5,399 nucleotides of DNA from Flavipsychrobacter sp. (GCA_021156265.1 JAJNBR010000216.1:1-5399), one strand, 5' to 3'; positions 1 to 5,290 are shown, numbered from the stretch's first letter. The notes: a model not told the origin generated them from the letters alone. A program made the numbers and translations.

Positions 1-753
1 AATGTTTTTGCAGTTTATATGTCCGATTCAAACGGTTCATTCGTTACGCTCACCCCCGTTGGCTGGATCATGCAAACGGGTGCAGACACCATTGTTTGCA
101 CGATCCCTGCTAATACACTCCCGGGCAGCAATTACCGCGTCATTATAATTTCCATGTCGCCGGCCTGGGCCTCTGCGCCTAACGAATATCCTATCAGGAT
201 AGATACTGCCAAACAGCCTTCGGTAACTATTGCGGCCTCCCCGGGTCTCACTGTCGGCCCATGGGTACCCGTAACTTTCACGGCAACAATATCCGGCGGC
301 GGCAGCGCACCCATCTATCAATGGAAGAAGAACGGGATAGACATAGCCGGCGCCAACGCTGCCACTTATAAGGGTGTAAGCGCTATCGACTTTACCACAA
401 ACGACAACATCACCTGCGTGATGACCAGCAATTCCGCCTGCGCAACAGTGAAATCTGCTAGCAGCAACAGCTTGACGCTTAATGTAACACTTGGGATCGA
501 CCAACCCGGTAGCGGCAAGGACATCAGCTTATACACCAACCCGAACAAGGGGGATTTCACGCTGTCGGGAGTCGATACATACAATAACCTCGAAATAGCA
601 GACGTGACCGGCAGGGTCATCTATCGCGCCGATATTACAGCTGCCGGCCGCGAAATGAAGATCAGTCTTGGCAAGCAAGTTGCCAGCGGTCATTATTTTC
701 TGCGGCTGACATCTGCACAAGCTACTGAGGTTCTTAAATTGACTATTCACTAG
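1..753 (+). CDS. C-terminal part of a secreted Ig-like-domain protein with a T9SS type A sorting domain (5' end outside the window)
   Basis: The frame is open at the left edge, and the codons before the first ATG (position 19) read NVFAVY. These fit the repeated 'F-x-V-x-(L/M)-SD-x-x-G-S-F' domain common in large Bacteroidota surface proteins, so the gene very probably starts upstream. About 250 residues are visible. Residues 1-70 are the end of one beta-rich domain (CTIPANTLPGSNYRV). Residues about 73-162 are an Ig/PKD-like domain with the typical YQWKKNG and an MTSNSACAT stretch. Residues about 170-250 are a C-terminal sorting domain with NPNKGDF, DVTGRVIY and SGHYFLRL, ending in VLKLTIH. 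By family knowledge this tail directs export through the type IX secretion system and is usually cleaved off at the outer membrane. No catalytic domain lies in the visible part, so the function of the full protein is unknown. It converges on ppa across a shared terminator. Confidence 0.88.
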   Translation, partial: NVFAVYMSDSNGSFVTLTPVGWIMQTGADTIVCTIPANTLPGSNYRVIIISMSPAWASAPNEYPIRIDTAKQPSVTIAASPGLTVGPWVPVTFTATISGGGSAPIYQWKKNGIDIAGANAATYKGVSAIDFTTNDNITCVMTSNSACATVKSASSNSLTLNVTLGIDQPGSGKDISLYTNPNKGDFTLSGVDTYNNLEIADVTGRVIYRADITAAGREMKISLGKQVASGHYFLRLTSAQATEVLKLTIH

Positions 754-769
754 TAAGTACACGACCAAT

Positions 770-799
770 AAAAAAGCCACCTTAAGGTGGCTTTTTTTT
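770..799. terminator. Bidirectional intrinsic terminator between convergent genes
   Basis: GCCACC (776-781) pairs with GGTGGC (786-791) around a TTAA loop. The stem is flanked by A6 on the left (770-775) and T8 on the right (792-799), so it has a U-tract when read from either strand. It lies 16 bp after the secreted-protein stop and about 20 bp after the ppa stop, so it can serve both genes. Confidence 0.9.
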
Positions 800-818
800 A
801 TGTGGTTATATTCTCAGG

Positions 819-1382
819 TTAATTGCTGCTCTGCAGCTCTGCCACCTTCTTACCAAACTTGGCCTGGTAGTCGTTGATGCTGTGTTGAAGTATCTTCTTA
901 GCCAGGCGTGCACCCTGGAACTCTTCGATCTTCACCACCTTGTTCTCGAGTTTCTTGTACTCTTCAAAGAAGTGGCGCAGCTCCTCGATGAAATAAGAAG
1001 GGAGCTCGTTGATATCGTTAATGTGTGCAACACTCATATCGTTGGCGCAAACAGCTATCAGCTTGTCATCGGCCTCGCCCTGGTCCAGCATGCGCATTAC
1101 ACCGATTATCTTGGCTTCAACCAGGCACATCGGCTGCATCTCTATTTGCGAGAGCACCAATATATCCAGTGGATCTTTATCGTCGCAGTAGGTTTGGGGT
1201 ATAAAGCCGTAGTTGGCAGGGTAGTACACCGAAGAATACAGCACACGGTCCAGCTTCAGCATGCCGGTTTCTTTGTCCAGCTCATACTTTGCCCTCGAGT
1301 TGCGAGGTATCTCTATCACAGCTGTTACCACATCGGGTACATTCTCTCCGTAACTAACGGAATGCCAGGGGTTGAAGTTCAT
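819..1382 (-). CDS. ppa: Inorganic pyrophosphatase, soluble family I
   Basis: The 187-residue protein should hydrolyse pyrophosphate to two phosphates in the cytosol with Mg2+, pulling biosynthetic reactions such as nucleic-acid polymerisation forward. It shows the full family I active site: E24, K32, E34, R46 and Y58 (in YYPANYGFIP), the metal-binding signature D68-K-D70-P-L-D73, then D100, D105 and K107 (in MLDQGEADDKL), and Y142-K143 (in HFFEEYKKLE). These align with E. coli E20, K29, E31, R43, Y55, D65/D67/D70, D97/D102/K104 and Y141/K142. The length is close to the bacterial norm of about 175-190 residues. The ATG at 1382 is used because the frame upstream has no other ATG before the stop at 1443-1445. 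The gene appears intact, but no promoter box was found directly in front of it; the nearest reverse-strand TAnnTTTG lies beyond the inserted segment at 1399-1678. Confidence 0.97.
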   Translation of the reverse strand: MNFNPWHSVSYGENVPDVVTAVIEIPRNSRAKYELDKETGMLKLDRVLYSSVYYPANYGFIPQTYCDDKDPLDILVLSQIEMQPMCLVEAKIIGVMRMLDQGEADDKLIAVCANDMSVAHINDINELPSYFIEELRHFFEEYKKLENKVVKIEEFQGARLAKKILQHSINDYQAKFGKKVAELQSSN

Positions 1383-1398
1383 ATCGTCTATTGTGTTT

Positions 1399-1440
1399 GT
1401 CAGAACCGGAATTTGGGGGAATTTAGGAATGCCCCGAATT
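1399..1440 (+). repeat. Left inverted arm of the GxxExxY segment
   Basis: By hand alignment this 42-bp arm matches the reverse complement of 1638-1678 at about 32 of 42 columns, with one single-base gap. It contains spaced GAATT-like units (GGAATTT, GGAATTT, GGAAT, GAATT), so it is itself weakly repetitive. It begins 17 bp upstream of the ppa start codon and ends just before the remnant's stop codon. Confidence 0.65.
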
Positions 1441-1442
1441 GG

Positions 1443-1625
1443 TCAGTTCTGTTTGTGTTTTTTGTTGTTCAATCTTTTGAATGTCAAACTGCGGCTACCA
1501 AAATTTAGCAACAGCCCGGTTTTCATGTTATAAGCTTCGAGATAATTAAGGGCCTGTGCCATAGCGCACCCAATAATTTGAGAGGTGCAGTCGTTAAAGT
1601 CCTCGGCTGTACGACGATTATCCAT
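1443..1625 (-). pseudogene. GxxExxY-family protein remnant with a large in-frame internal deletion
   Basis: The frame encodes 60 residues from the ATG at 1625. A TTG at 1637 would add four residues but is less likely. Residues 1-22 (MDNRRTAEDFND, then SQIIGCAM) match the start of GxxExxY proteins, which normally continue with a VHxxLGxG stretch and the GxxExxY motif. Residues 23-60 (AQALNYLEAYN, GLLLNFGSRSLTFKR) match the C-terminal end of the same family, which belongs to the PD-(D/E)XK-like PDDEXK_3 group. Full-length members are about 125-135 residues, so roughly 65-75 residues are missing. These include the name-giving motif and the central acidic/ELK core. The junction falls at about position 1560. 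The reading frame is preserved, so a short peptide may still be made, but the expected core is gone and the family role is itself uncertain. Confidence 0.72.
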
Positions 1626-1637
1626 TTGGGTTTGCAA

Positions 1638-1678
1638 AATTCGGCTAATTCCTGAATTCCACGAATTCTAGTTCAGAC
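1638..1678 (-). repeat. Right inverted arm of the GxxExxY segment
   Basis: On the reverse strand this arm starts GTCTGAAC and carries GAATTC, GGAATTC and GGAATT units, ending in CCGAATT, in the same order as the left arm. It lies 12 bp upstream of the remnant's ATG and 12 bp inside the reverse-strand TACCTTTG promoter box. The two GAATTC hexamers belong to this internal repetition. Confidence 0.65.
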
Positions 1679-1690
1679 TATTTCGGGGTG

Positions 1691-1698
1691 CAAAGGTA
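1691..1698 (-). promoter_or_regulatory. Bacteroidota -7 box, probably the original ppa promoter
   Basis: Read on the reverse strand this is TACCTTTG followed by CACC, a perfect match to the TAnnTTTG -7 consensus of the main Bacteroidota sigma factor. I see no good TTTG -33 element 17-23 bp further upstream on that strand. It is the only TAnnTTTG found by eye on the reverse strand between 1383 and 2057. Transcription from it would now cross the GxxExxY segment before reaching ppa. Confidence 0.55.
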
Positions 1699-1903
1699 AA
1701 GCACATAAAGCTTTCGCGCGCCAGGTAAACTTCCTGCCCGGCTAGTTTTTGCACCGTTACCTATTCGGTTTTTTTAGCAATTGGCACGCCACGCCGTTTT
1801 GTTAAAATATTTATAACTAGTGCCGTTAACCCGAAAATCCCATAATTTCGGCATCCCTTCAAAGAAGGTATTTTCTAAATCAAACAGGCTTAGGGTTTTT
1901 CGT

Positions 1904-1929
1904 ATAGTCATGGCAGTGTAAATGACTAT
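1904..1929. promoter_or_regulatory. Perfect 8-bp dyad next to a -7 box; possible operator
   Basis: ATAGTCAT (1904-1911) and ATGACTAT (1922-1929) are exact reverse complements separated by 10 nt. The right half abuts TAACTTTG (1930-1937), so a dimeric regulator bound here would cover the -33 region of that promoter. The spacing also allows an RNA or cruciform hairpin. No regulator family was recognised from the half-site. Confidence 0.4.
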
Positions 1930-1937
1930 TAACTTTG
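1930..1937 (+). promoter_or_regulatory. Candidate upstream -7 box for the exbB operon
   Basis: TAACTTTG matches TAnnTTTG exactly and is followed by CA, as is common in this phylum. No TTG-type -33 element is seen at the expected distance; that space is occupied by the dyad at 1904-1929. It may be a regulated second promoter or a chance match. Confidence 0.35.
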
Positions 1938-1958
1938 CAATAAAAATGAAAAGCTCAA

Positions 1959-1989
1959 GTTGTTTTTTTAAAGGGTACGTATATCTTTG
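1959..1989 (+). promoter_or_regulatory. Main candidate promoter for exbB-exbD-exbD-tonB
   Basis: GTTG (1959-1962) resembles the TTTG -33 element and is followed after 19 bp by TATCTTTG (1982-1989), an exact TAnnTTTG -7 box. Transcription should begin near 1996, giving an A-rich leader of about 60 nt before the exbB ATG. No other forward promoter box was seen in the gaps further down the operon. Confidence 0.65.
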
Positions 1990-2057
1990 CAGCCTTCGAC
2001 ATATTGCATATTAACAAATAACAACACAAACAGTAAAAAACAAATAAAATCCAGATT

Positions 2058-2888
2058 ATGGCAGACGTAAAAACAGCCGCAAAATCACAACATCAGGCAG
2101 GTAAACCGAAGAATGCAAGCAACTTCATGGTCAACCTTATAATCATCGTAGTGTGTCTTGCGATTGCCCATTTAGTGTTTCACATCTTCTTTGGTGCTGC
2201 GGCCAACTTTAAAGACGCCGAAAAACACGTGCCTGCCAATGGCCTCGGTACTATGTACCTTGGTGGCTGGGTTGTACCTATCCTGATGTCTACCGCGCTG
2301 ATCCTGGTAGCATTCATCGTTGAGCGCGCGCTGACCATCATCAAAGCAAAAGGTAAAGTAAACGGTGCTGAGTTTGTACGTAAAGTACAATATCACCTGG
2401 CCAATAAAAACATCGACGCGGCCCTGGCTGAGTGCGACAAGCAATCTGGTTCTGTAGGTAACGTAATGCGTGCCGGCCTGGTTAGGTACCGCGACATGAT
2501 CAACAACCACGACATCGATACAGACCAGAAAGTATTGAGCATCCAGAAAGAGATCGAAGAAGCTACAGCGCTGGAATTGCCTATGCTGGAAAAGAACCTG
2601 GTGTTCCTTTCAAGTATTGCTTCGGTGGCTACCCTTTTCGGTCTGTTCGGTACGGTACTGGGTATGATCCGTTCATTCGCTGCCATGGCCACTGCAGGTT
2701 CTCCAGATGCTGCCGCCCTGGCTGCCGGTATCTCTGAGGCCCTGATCAATACGGCCCTCGGTATCGGTACATCGGCTATTGCCATCATTGCGTACAACTT
2801 TTTTACTACCATCATCGATGGTATCACTTACGCCATCGACGAAAGCGGCTTTACTTTGACTCAAAGCTTCGCGGCTAACTACAAGTAA
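2058..2888 (+). CDS. exbB: ExbB-type proton channel protein (MotA/TolQ/ExbB family)
   Basis: The 276-residue inner-membrane protein should form the pentameric core of the proton-driven motor that energises TonB. Residues 1-22 are hydrophilic. Hydrophobic segments lie at about 23-46, 68-90, 181-205 and 220-250. The last two carry the family signatures GLFGTVLGMIRSF (195-207) and GISEALINTALGI (224-236). T199, E227 and T232 correspond by motif to E. coli ExbB T148, E176 and T181, which lie in the transmembrane channel. The cytoplasmic stretch between segments 2 and 3 contains the usual amphipathic helices. E. coli ExbB has three membrane segments, so the one at 23-46 is extra and should place the N-terminus in the cytoplasm, an arrangement often seen in Bacteroidota. 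It is the first gene of the operon; context with two exbD genes and tonB favours ExbB over TolQ or MotA. The leader is A-rich with no clear Shine-Dalgarno site. Confidence 0.92.
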   Translation: MADVKTAAKSQHQAGKPKNASNFMVNLIIIVVCLAIAHLVFHIFFGAAANFKDAEKHVPANGLGTMYLGGWVVPILMSTALILVAFIVERALTIIKAKGKVNGAEFVRKVQYHLANKNIDAALAECDKQSGSVGNVMRAGLVRYRDMINNHDIDTDQKVLSIQKEIEEATALELPMLEKNLVFLSSIASVATLFGLFGTVLGMIRSFAAMATAGSPDAAALAAGISEALINTALGIGTSAIAIIAYNFFTTIIDGITYAIDESGFTLTQSFAANYK

Positions 2889-2978
2889 TAGAAAAACTTA
2901 AATGTGAGGTTGGGTTTGTGGAAAGTGAAAAGTTTTGGATCTGATTACTAATAAACAGCCGAAGAAAAAAAATAATAG

Positions 2979-3641
2979 ATGCCTAAAGTAAAAATGCCAC
3001 GAAAAAGCACCAACGTCGATATGACGGCGATGTGCGACGTAGCCTTCCTGCTGCTTACGTTCTTCATGCTGGCAACAAAGTTCAAACCGGACGAGCCGGT
3101 AATGGTGAAGACGCCGGCGTCGATATCGGAGATACCCATCCCGGACAACGACATCATGCTGATAACCGTTGATCCTGCCGGACGTATTTTCTTCTCTATC
3201 GACAATAAGAACATGCGTAAAGATCTTATTGAGAAAATAGACGAGCAAAAAGGCCTTAGCCTTACCGACGAAGAAAAAGCGAAGTTCGCTATCGGTGCTT
3301 CCGTTGGTGTTCCGTTCACTCAATTAAAGTCTTACCTGGCAGCTGAGCCTGAGCAACAAAAAGAATTCGATAAAGCAACCAGGGGTATCCCGGCCGATAC
3401 ATCCGTGCTGAACGAGCAGAACGAGCTCGCTACATGGATCAAAGAAGCCAGGTACACCAACCCTAAGCTGCGTATCGTGATCAAAGCAGACGGCGCTGCG
3501 GCTTACCCGGAGATAAAGAAAATAATCAGTACACTGCAAGGCTGGAAGATCTTTAAGTTCAACCTGCTGACCAGTATGAAAGAACCACCTGCAGGTACCG
3601 CGGCTTACGATATGAAGCATGGCGGCGCACCGCAGCAATAA
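2979..3641 (+). CDS. exbD: ExbD-type biopolymer transport protein, first copy
   Basis: This 220-residue protein has a short basic cytoplasmic N-terminus, one membrane helix at about 18-35 and a periplasmic domain. D20, in TAMCDVAFLLLTFFM, is the conserved membrane aspartate equivalent to E. coli ExbD D25, needed for proton movement. The C-terminal part (RIVIKADGAAAYPEIKKI, with D171) matches the conserved ExbD periplasmic fold. It is much longer than E. coli ExbD (141 residues). The extra length is largely a charged insertion at about residues 88-158, rich in Glu, Lys and Gln, of a kind known from Bacteroidota homologues. It follows exbB by 90 bp, and the gap shows no terminator or promoter. 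ATG 2979 is preceded by an A-rich stretch (GAAGAAAAAAAATAATAG). It should assemble with ExbB; whether it works together with or instead of the second ExbD is not visible. Confidence 0.9.
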   Translation: MPKVKMPRKSTNVDMTAMCDVAFLLLTFFMLATKFKPDEPVMVKTPASISEIPIPDNDIMLITVDPAGRIFFSIDNKNMRKDLIEKIDEQKGLSLTDEEKAKFAIGASVGVPFTQLKSYLAAEPEQQKEFDKATRGIPADTSVLNEQNELATWIKEARYTNPKLRIVIKADGAAAYPEIKKIISTLQGWKIFKFNLLTSMKEPPAGTAAYDMKHGGAPQQ

Positions 3642-3645
3642 AATA

Positions 3646-3711
3646 GCCTCGTCATTGCGAGGTACGAACTTAGCGAAGCGATCTCACGAGCGTTAGCGAG
3701 GAACGAAGCAA
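3646..3711 (+). repeat. REP-like dispersed palindromic repeat inside the operon
   Basis: The gap between the two exbD genes contains CCTCG (3647-3651) and CGAGG (3658-3662), which form a hairpin around TCATTG. After it come GCGAAGCGATCTC and GCGTTAGCGAGG, AACGAAGC motifs. The core GTCATTGCGAGG with GCGAAGC and ATCTC is a pattern I recognise from intergenic repeats scattered in many bacterial genomes. It has no reading frame of its own and no T-tract, so it is unlikely to be a classical terminator. It could adjust mRNA stability between the two genes. Confidence 0.7.
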
Positions 3712-3748
3712 GAAAAAACTTAATTAACTCAATAAAAAAGAAAGTTCC

Positions 3749-4366
3749 ATGGCTGAAATGGATACCTCCAGTAGTGGAGGGCATAAGAAAGGCCCCGGGG
3801 TCAAGAAAGGTAAGAAACTTTCGACGCGTGTTGACCTGACACCGATGGTGGACTTAGGCTTTCTGCTTATCACGTTCTTCATGTACACGACTACCATGTC
3901 GAAACCGAAGACGATGCAGATCAATATGCCGTTCAAGGATGAGAACATAGAGGAGAAGGATCAGACCAAGATCAAGAACAGCGTAGCGTTGACCGTGTTG
4001 CTGAGCAAAGAGCACCGCGTATATTACTACGAGGGTATTGGCGACAATCCTGAAACCCCGCCTGACGTACAAGTTACTTACTTCCGTGGCAAAGGTGGTA
4101 TCCGCGATGTGATCATCGATAAAAAGAAGACCATAGAGGACCTGAAGCGTTCGGGCCAGCTCACGGCGAAAGATCAGCTTACCGTGCTGATAAAACCCGA
4201 TGAGACGAGCACCTACGAAGACATGGTGAATATGCTGGATGAGATGAACATCAATGATGTGCGTATATACGCCCTGCTGGATATCTCCCCGGTAGATAAA
4301 GAATTCATCGCGGCTACAGAACAGGCAAACGAAGGTGGTGCTGCACCGGCAACACCTGCCCCGTAA
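3749..4366 (+). CDS. exbD: ExbD-type biopolymer transport protein, second copy
   Basis: This 205-residue protein has a 32-residue cytoplasmic lead rich in Lys and Gly, one membrane helix at about 33-50 and a periplasmic domain. D35 in LTPMVDLGFLLITFFM is the conserved proton-pathway aspartate. LTVLIKPDETSTYEDMV (about 143-159) followed by MNINDVRIYALLD is the conserved C-terminal ExbD fold. A Gly/Ala/Pro-rich tail ends the protein. It is clearly a paralogue of the first ExbD rather than a recent duplicate: the N-termini, middle regions and tails do not match by eye. Pairs of different exbD genes downstream of exbB are usual in Bacteroidota TonB operons, and a two-exbD locus has been described in Flavobacterium psychrophilum. 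It lies 107 bp after the first exbD, the space being largely a REP-like repeat, and 60 bp before tonB. Confidence 0.9.
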   Translation: MAEMDTSSSGGHKKGPGVKKGKKLSTRVDLTPMVDLGFLLITFFMYTTTMSKPKTMQINMPFKDENIEEKDQTKIKNSVALTVLLSKEHRVYYYEGIGDNPETPPDVQVTYFRGKGGIRDVIIDKKKTIEDLKRSGQLTAKDQLTVLIKPDETSTYEDMVNMLDEMNINDVRIYALLDISPVDKEFIAATEQANEGGAAPATPAP

Positions 4367-4372
4367 ACTTTT

Positions 4373-4409
4373 ATGGAAAATTATCCCGTCAGCATCTTAT
4401 AGTTGACGG
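4373..4409 (+). other. Short upstream frame and hairpin in the exbD-tonB gap
   Basis: ATG at 4373 opens a nine-codon frame (MENYPVSIL) stopping at 4400-4402, 24 nt before the tonB ATG. CCGTCA (4386-4391) pairs exactly with TGACGG (4404-4409), so translating the short frame would open the hairpin. This could influence tonB translation, but such elements occur by chance and no regulatory family was recognised. Confidence 0.25.
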
Positions 4410-4426
4410 CAAACGAAAAGAATTTT

Positions 4427-5227
4427 ATGGATATTAATAAAATACTGAAAAGCGATTACCTCGATATCCTGTTCGAGGGCCGTAACAAGGCCTACGGAGG
4501 ATATGAGCTGCGCAGGAAATATCCTCAGCGCATGCGCAACGCGGGTCTCATTGTGATCGGTGTAACGCTTGGGATAGTGGGTGGCGCTATGGCTGCCAAA
4601 GCTATCAAAGGCAGGGAAAAGAAGCCGGTAGCTATCATGAGAGAAGTTACGCTGGCCGAACCACCGCCGATAGATCCAAAGAAACCACCACCACCACCAC
4701 CACCGCCACCACCACCACCGGTGAAGCCGACGGTAAAATTCACTCCTCCCGTAATTAAGAAAGACGAAGAGGTACGTGAAGAGGAGAAGCCACCTGAAGT
4801 AAAAGAACTGGAAGATAAATCGGCCGGTCTCAAGACGCAGGAGGGAGATCCCAATGCGATCGATCCGGGAATCACAGAGCCGGGAACTGGTGTGGTTGCC
4901 GCTCCGCCTCCCCCTGAGATCTTCAAGTACGTAGAGCAGATGCCTGAATCGGGCTATGACTGGGGTGGTTACCTGTCTAAAAACCTTCGTTACCCCGAAG
5001 CTGCCCGTGAAGCAGGTATTGAAGGCCGCGTGAACGTACAGTTTGTAGTGAACGAAGACGGTCGCATCAGCGACGTGAAAGTAGTAGGCGCCAAACGCCT
5101 GGGCGGTGGTCTTGAAGATGAAGCCGTACGCGTGGTGAAAAGCATGCCTAACTGGAAACCCGGTAAACAGCAAGGTCGCCCCGTGAAAGTATACTTCACC
5201 CTGCCGATCCTCTTCAAACTCGAGTAA
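4427..5227 (+). CDS. tonB: TonB energy-transduction protein
   Basis: The 266-residue protein should link the ExbB-ExbD motor in the inner membrane to TonB-dependent receptors in the outer membrane. The ATG at 4427 is chosen over an in-frame TTG at 4403 because MDINKILKSDYLDILFEGRN is the usual N-terminus of Bacteroidota TonB proteins. That makes residues 1-38 cytoplasmic, with NKAYGGYELRR before a membrane helix at about 39-57. Residues 79-98 are proline-rich with 12 consecutive prolines (87-98). A charged Glu/Lys region follows, then a second proline patch near 160 (APPPPEIF). The C-terminal TonB domain (about 185-266) shows the strand-helix order with LRYPEAAREAGIEGRVNVQF, DVKVVGAKRLGGGLEDEAVR and MPNWKPGKQQGRPV, ending in FTLPILFKLE. 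It closes the operon and is followed by a strong terminator. Confidence 0.95.
   Translation: MDINKILKSDYLDILFEGRNKAYGGYELRRKYPQRMRNAGLIVIGVTLGIVGGAMAAKAIKGREKKPVAIMREVTLAEPPPIDPKKPPPPPPPPPPPPVKPTVKFTPPVIKKDEEVREEEKPPEVKELEDKSAGLKTQEGDPNAIDPGITEPGTGVVAAPPPPEIFKYVEQMPESGYDWGGYLSKNLRYPEAAREAGIEGRVNVQFVVNEDGRISDVKVVGAKRLGGGLEDEAVRVVKSMPNWKPGKQQGRPVKVYFTLPILFKLE
4685..4720 (+). repeat. CCA/CCG triplet run coding for 12 prolines in TonB
   Basis: Twelve consecutive proline codons run as six CCA, one CCG, four CCA and one CCG. The near-perfect triplet run could gain or lose units by slippage without shifting the frame, changing the length of the periplasm-spanning linker. Proline-rich linkers are normal in TonB. 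Confidence 0.9.
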
Positions 5228-5243
5228 TACAAGGAATTAATTC

Positions 5244-5285
5244 AAAATAGAAACGCCCCCGCAACCGCGGGGGCGTTTCTATTTT
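5244..5285. terminator. Strong bidirectional terminator after tonB
   Basis: The arms 5244-5262 and 5267-5285 are perfect 19-bp reverse complements around an AACC loop. The core is ACGCCCCCGC paired with GCGGGGGCGT, flanked by an AAAATAGAA arm and a TTTCTATTTT tail, so the shape is symmetric. It lies 16 bp after the tonB stop. The symmetry would also suit a gene arriving from the right on the reverse strand. Confidence 0.93.
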
Positions 5286-5290
5286 ATTGC

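Larger units (their letters stand above)
1399..1678 (-). mobile_element. Candidate inverted-repeat-bounded insertion carrying a GxxExxY remnant
   Basis: A 280-bp segment lies between two imperfect inverted arms (1399-1440 and 1638-1678) and encloses a single decayed GxxExxY gene. The outer ends read GTCAGAAC on the left (+ strand) and GTCTGAAC on the right (- strand). Removing the segment leaves TACCTTTG followed after a short gap by the ppa ATG, a normal Bacteroidota promoter layout, which supports insertion. No transposase is present and no clear target-site duplication was found. If mobile, it would have been moved by an outside enzyme or as a passenger. An alternative is that the arms are independent dispersed repeats or a hairpin-forming expression signal belonging to the GxxExxY gene. 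Confidence 0.5.
1679..2057. other. Gene-free divergent promoter region between the ppa side and the exbB operon
   Basis: No credible coding frame is visible here. The stretch holds the reverse-strand TACCTTTG box, a HindIII-type AAAGCTTT palindrome (1707-1714), a small CCTTC/GAAGG hairpin with a 3-nt loop (1856-1868), a CCGAAA/TTTCGG inverted repeat (1831-1836 with 1846-1851), the dyad at 1904-1929, two forward-strand TAnnTTTG boxes, and an A-rich leader (about 1996-2057). The long distance between divergent genes suggests room for regulation, but no known operator or riboswitch was recognised. Confidence 0.6.

Noticed and set aside
37..504. 155-codon reverse frame under the secreted-protein gene
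   Set aside because: The forward frame has recognisable Ig-like and T9SS domains; the reverse product has no recognisable features.
882..1508. 208-codon forward frame antisense to ppa
   Set aside because: It lies opposite a complete pyrophosphatase with all catalytic residues, and its translation resembles no family.
1399..1678. CRISPR array or tandem repeat explanation for the GAATT-rich arms
   Set aside because: The units are short, imperfect and lack equal spacers; the relationship between the two arms is inverted, not direct.
1391..1686. Target-site duplication flanking the GxxExxY segment
   Set aside because: Only short T-rich matches (TTT) occur on both sides and they are offset, so no convincing duplication was found.
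1856..1873. CCTTC/GAAGG hairpin followed by TATTTT as a terminator
   Set aside because: Only a 5-bp stem with an interrupted T stretch, and no gene ends there.
2393..2827. 144-codon reverse frame under exbB
   Set aside because: Antisense shadow of the conserved channel motifs; no promoter or family match.
4403..4426. TTG start adding eight residues to TonB
   Set aside because: The ATG at 4427 gives the standard Bacteroidota TonB N-terminus, and the extra residues fall in the hairpin region.
4397..5173. 258-codon reverse frame antisense to tonB, with a tryptophan-rich run
   Set aside because: The Trp run is the mirror of the TonB proline codons (CCA read as TGG); it is a shadow of a real gene.
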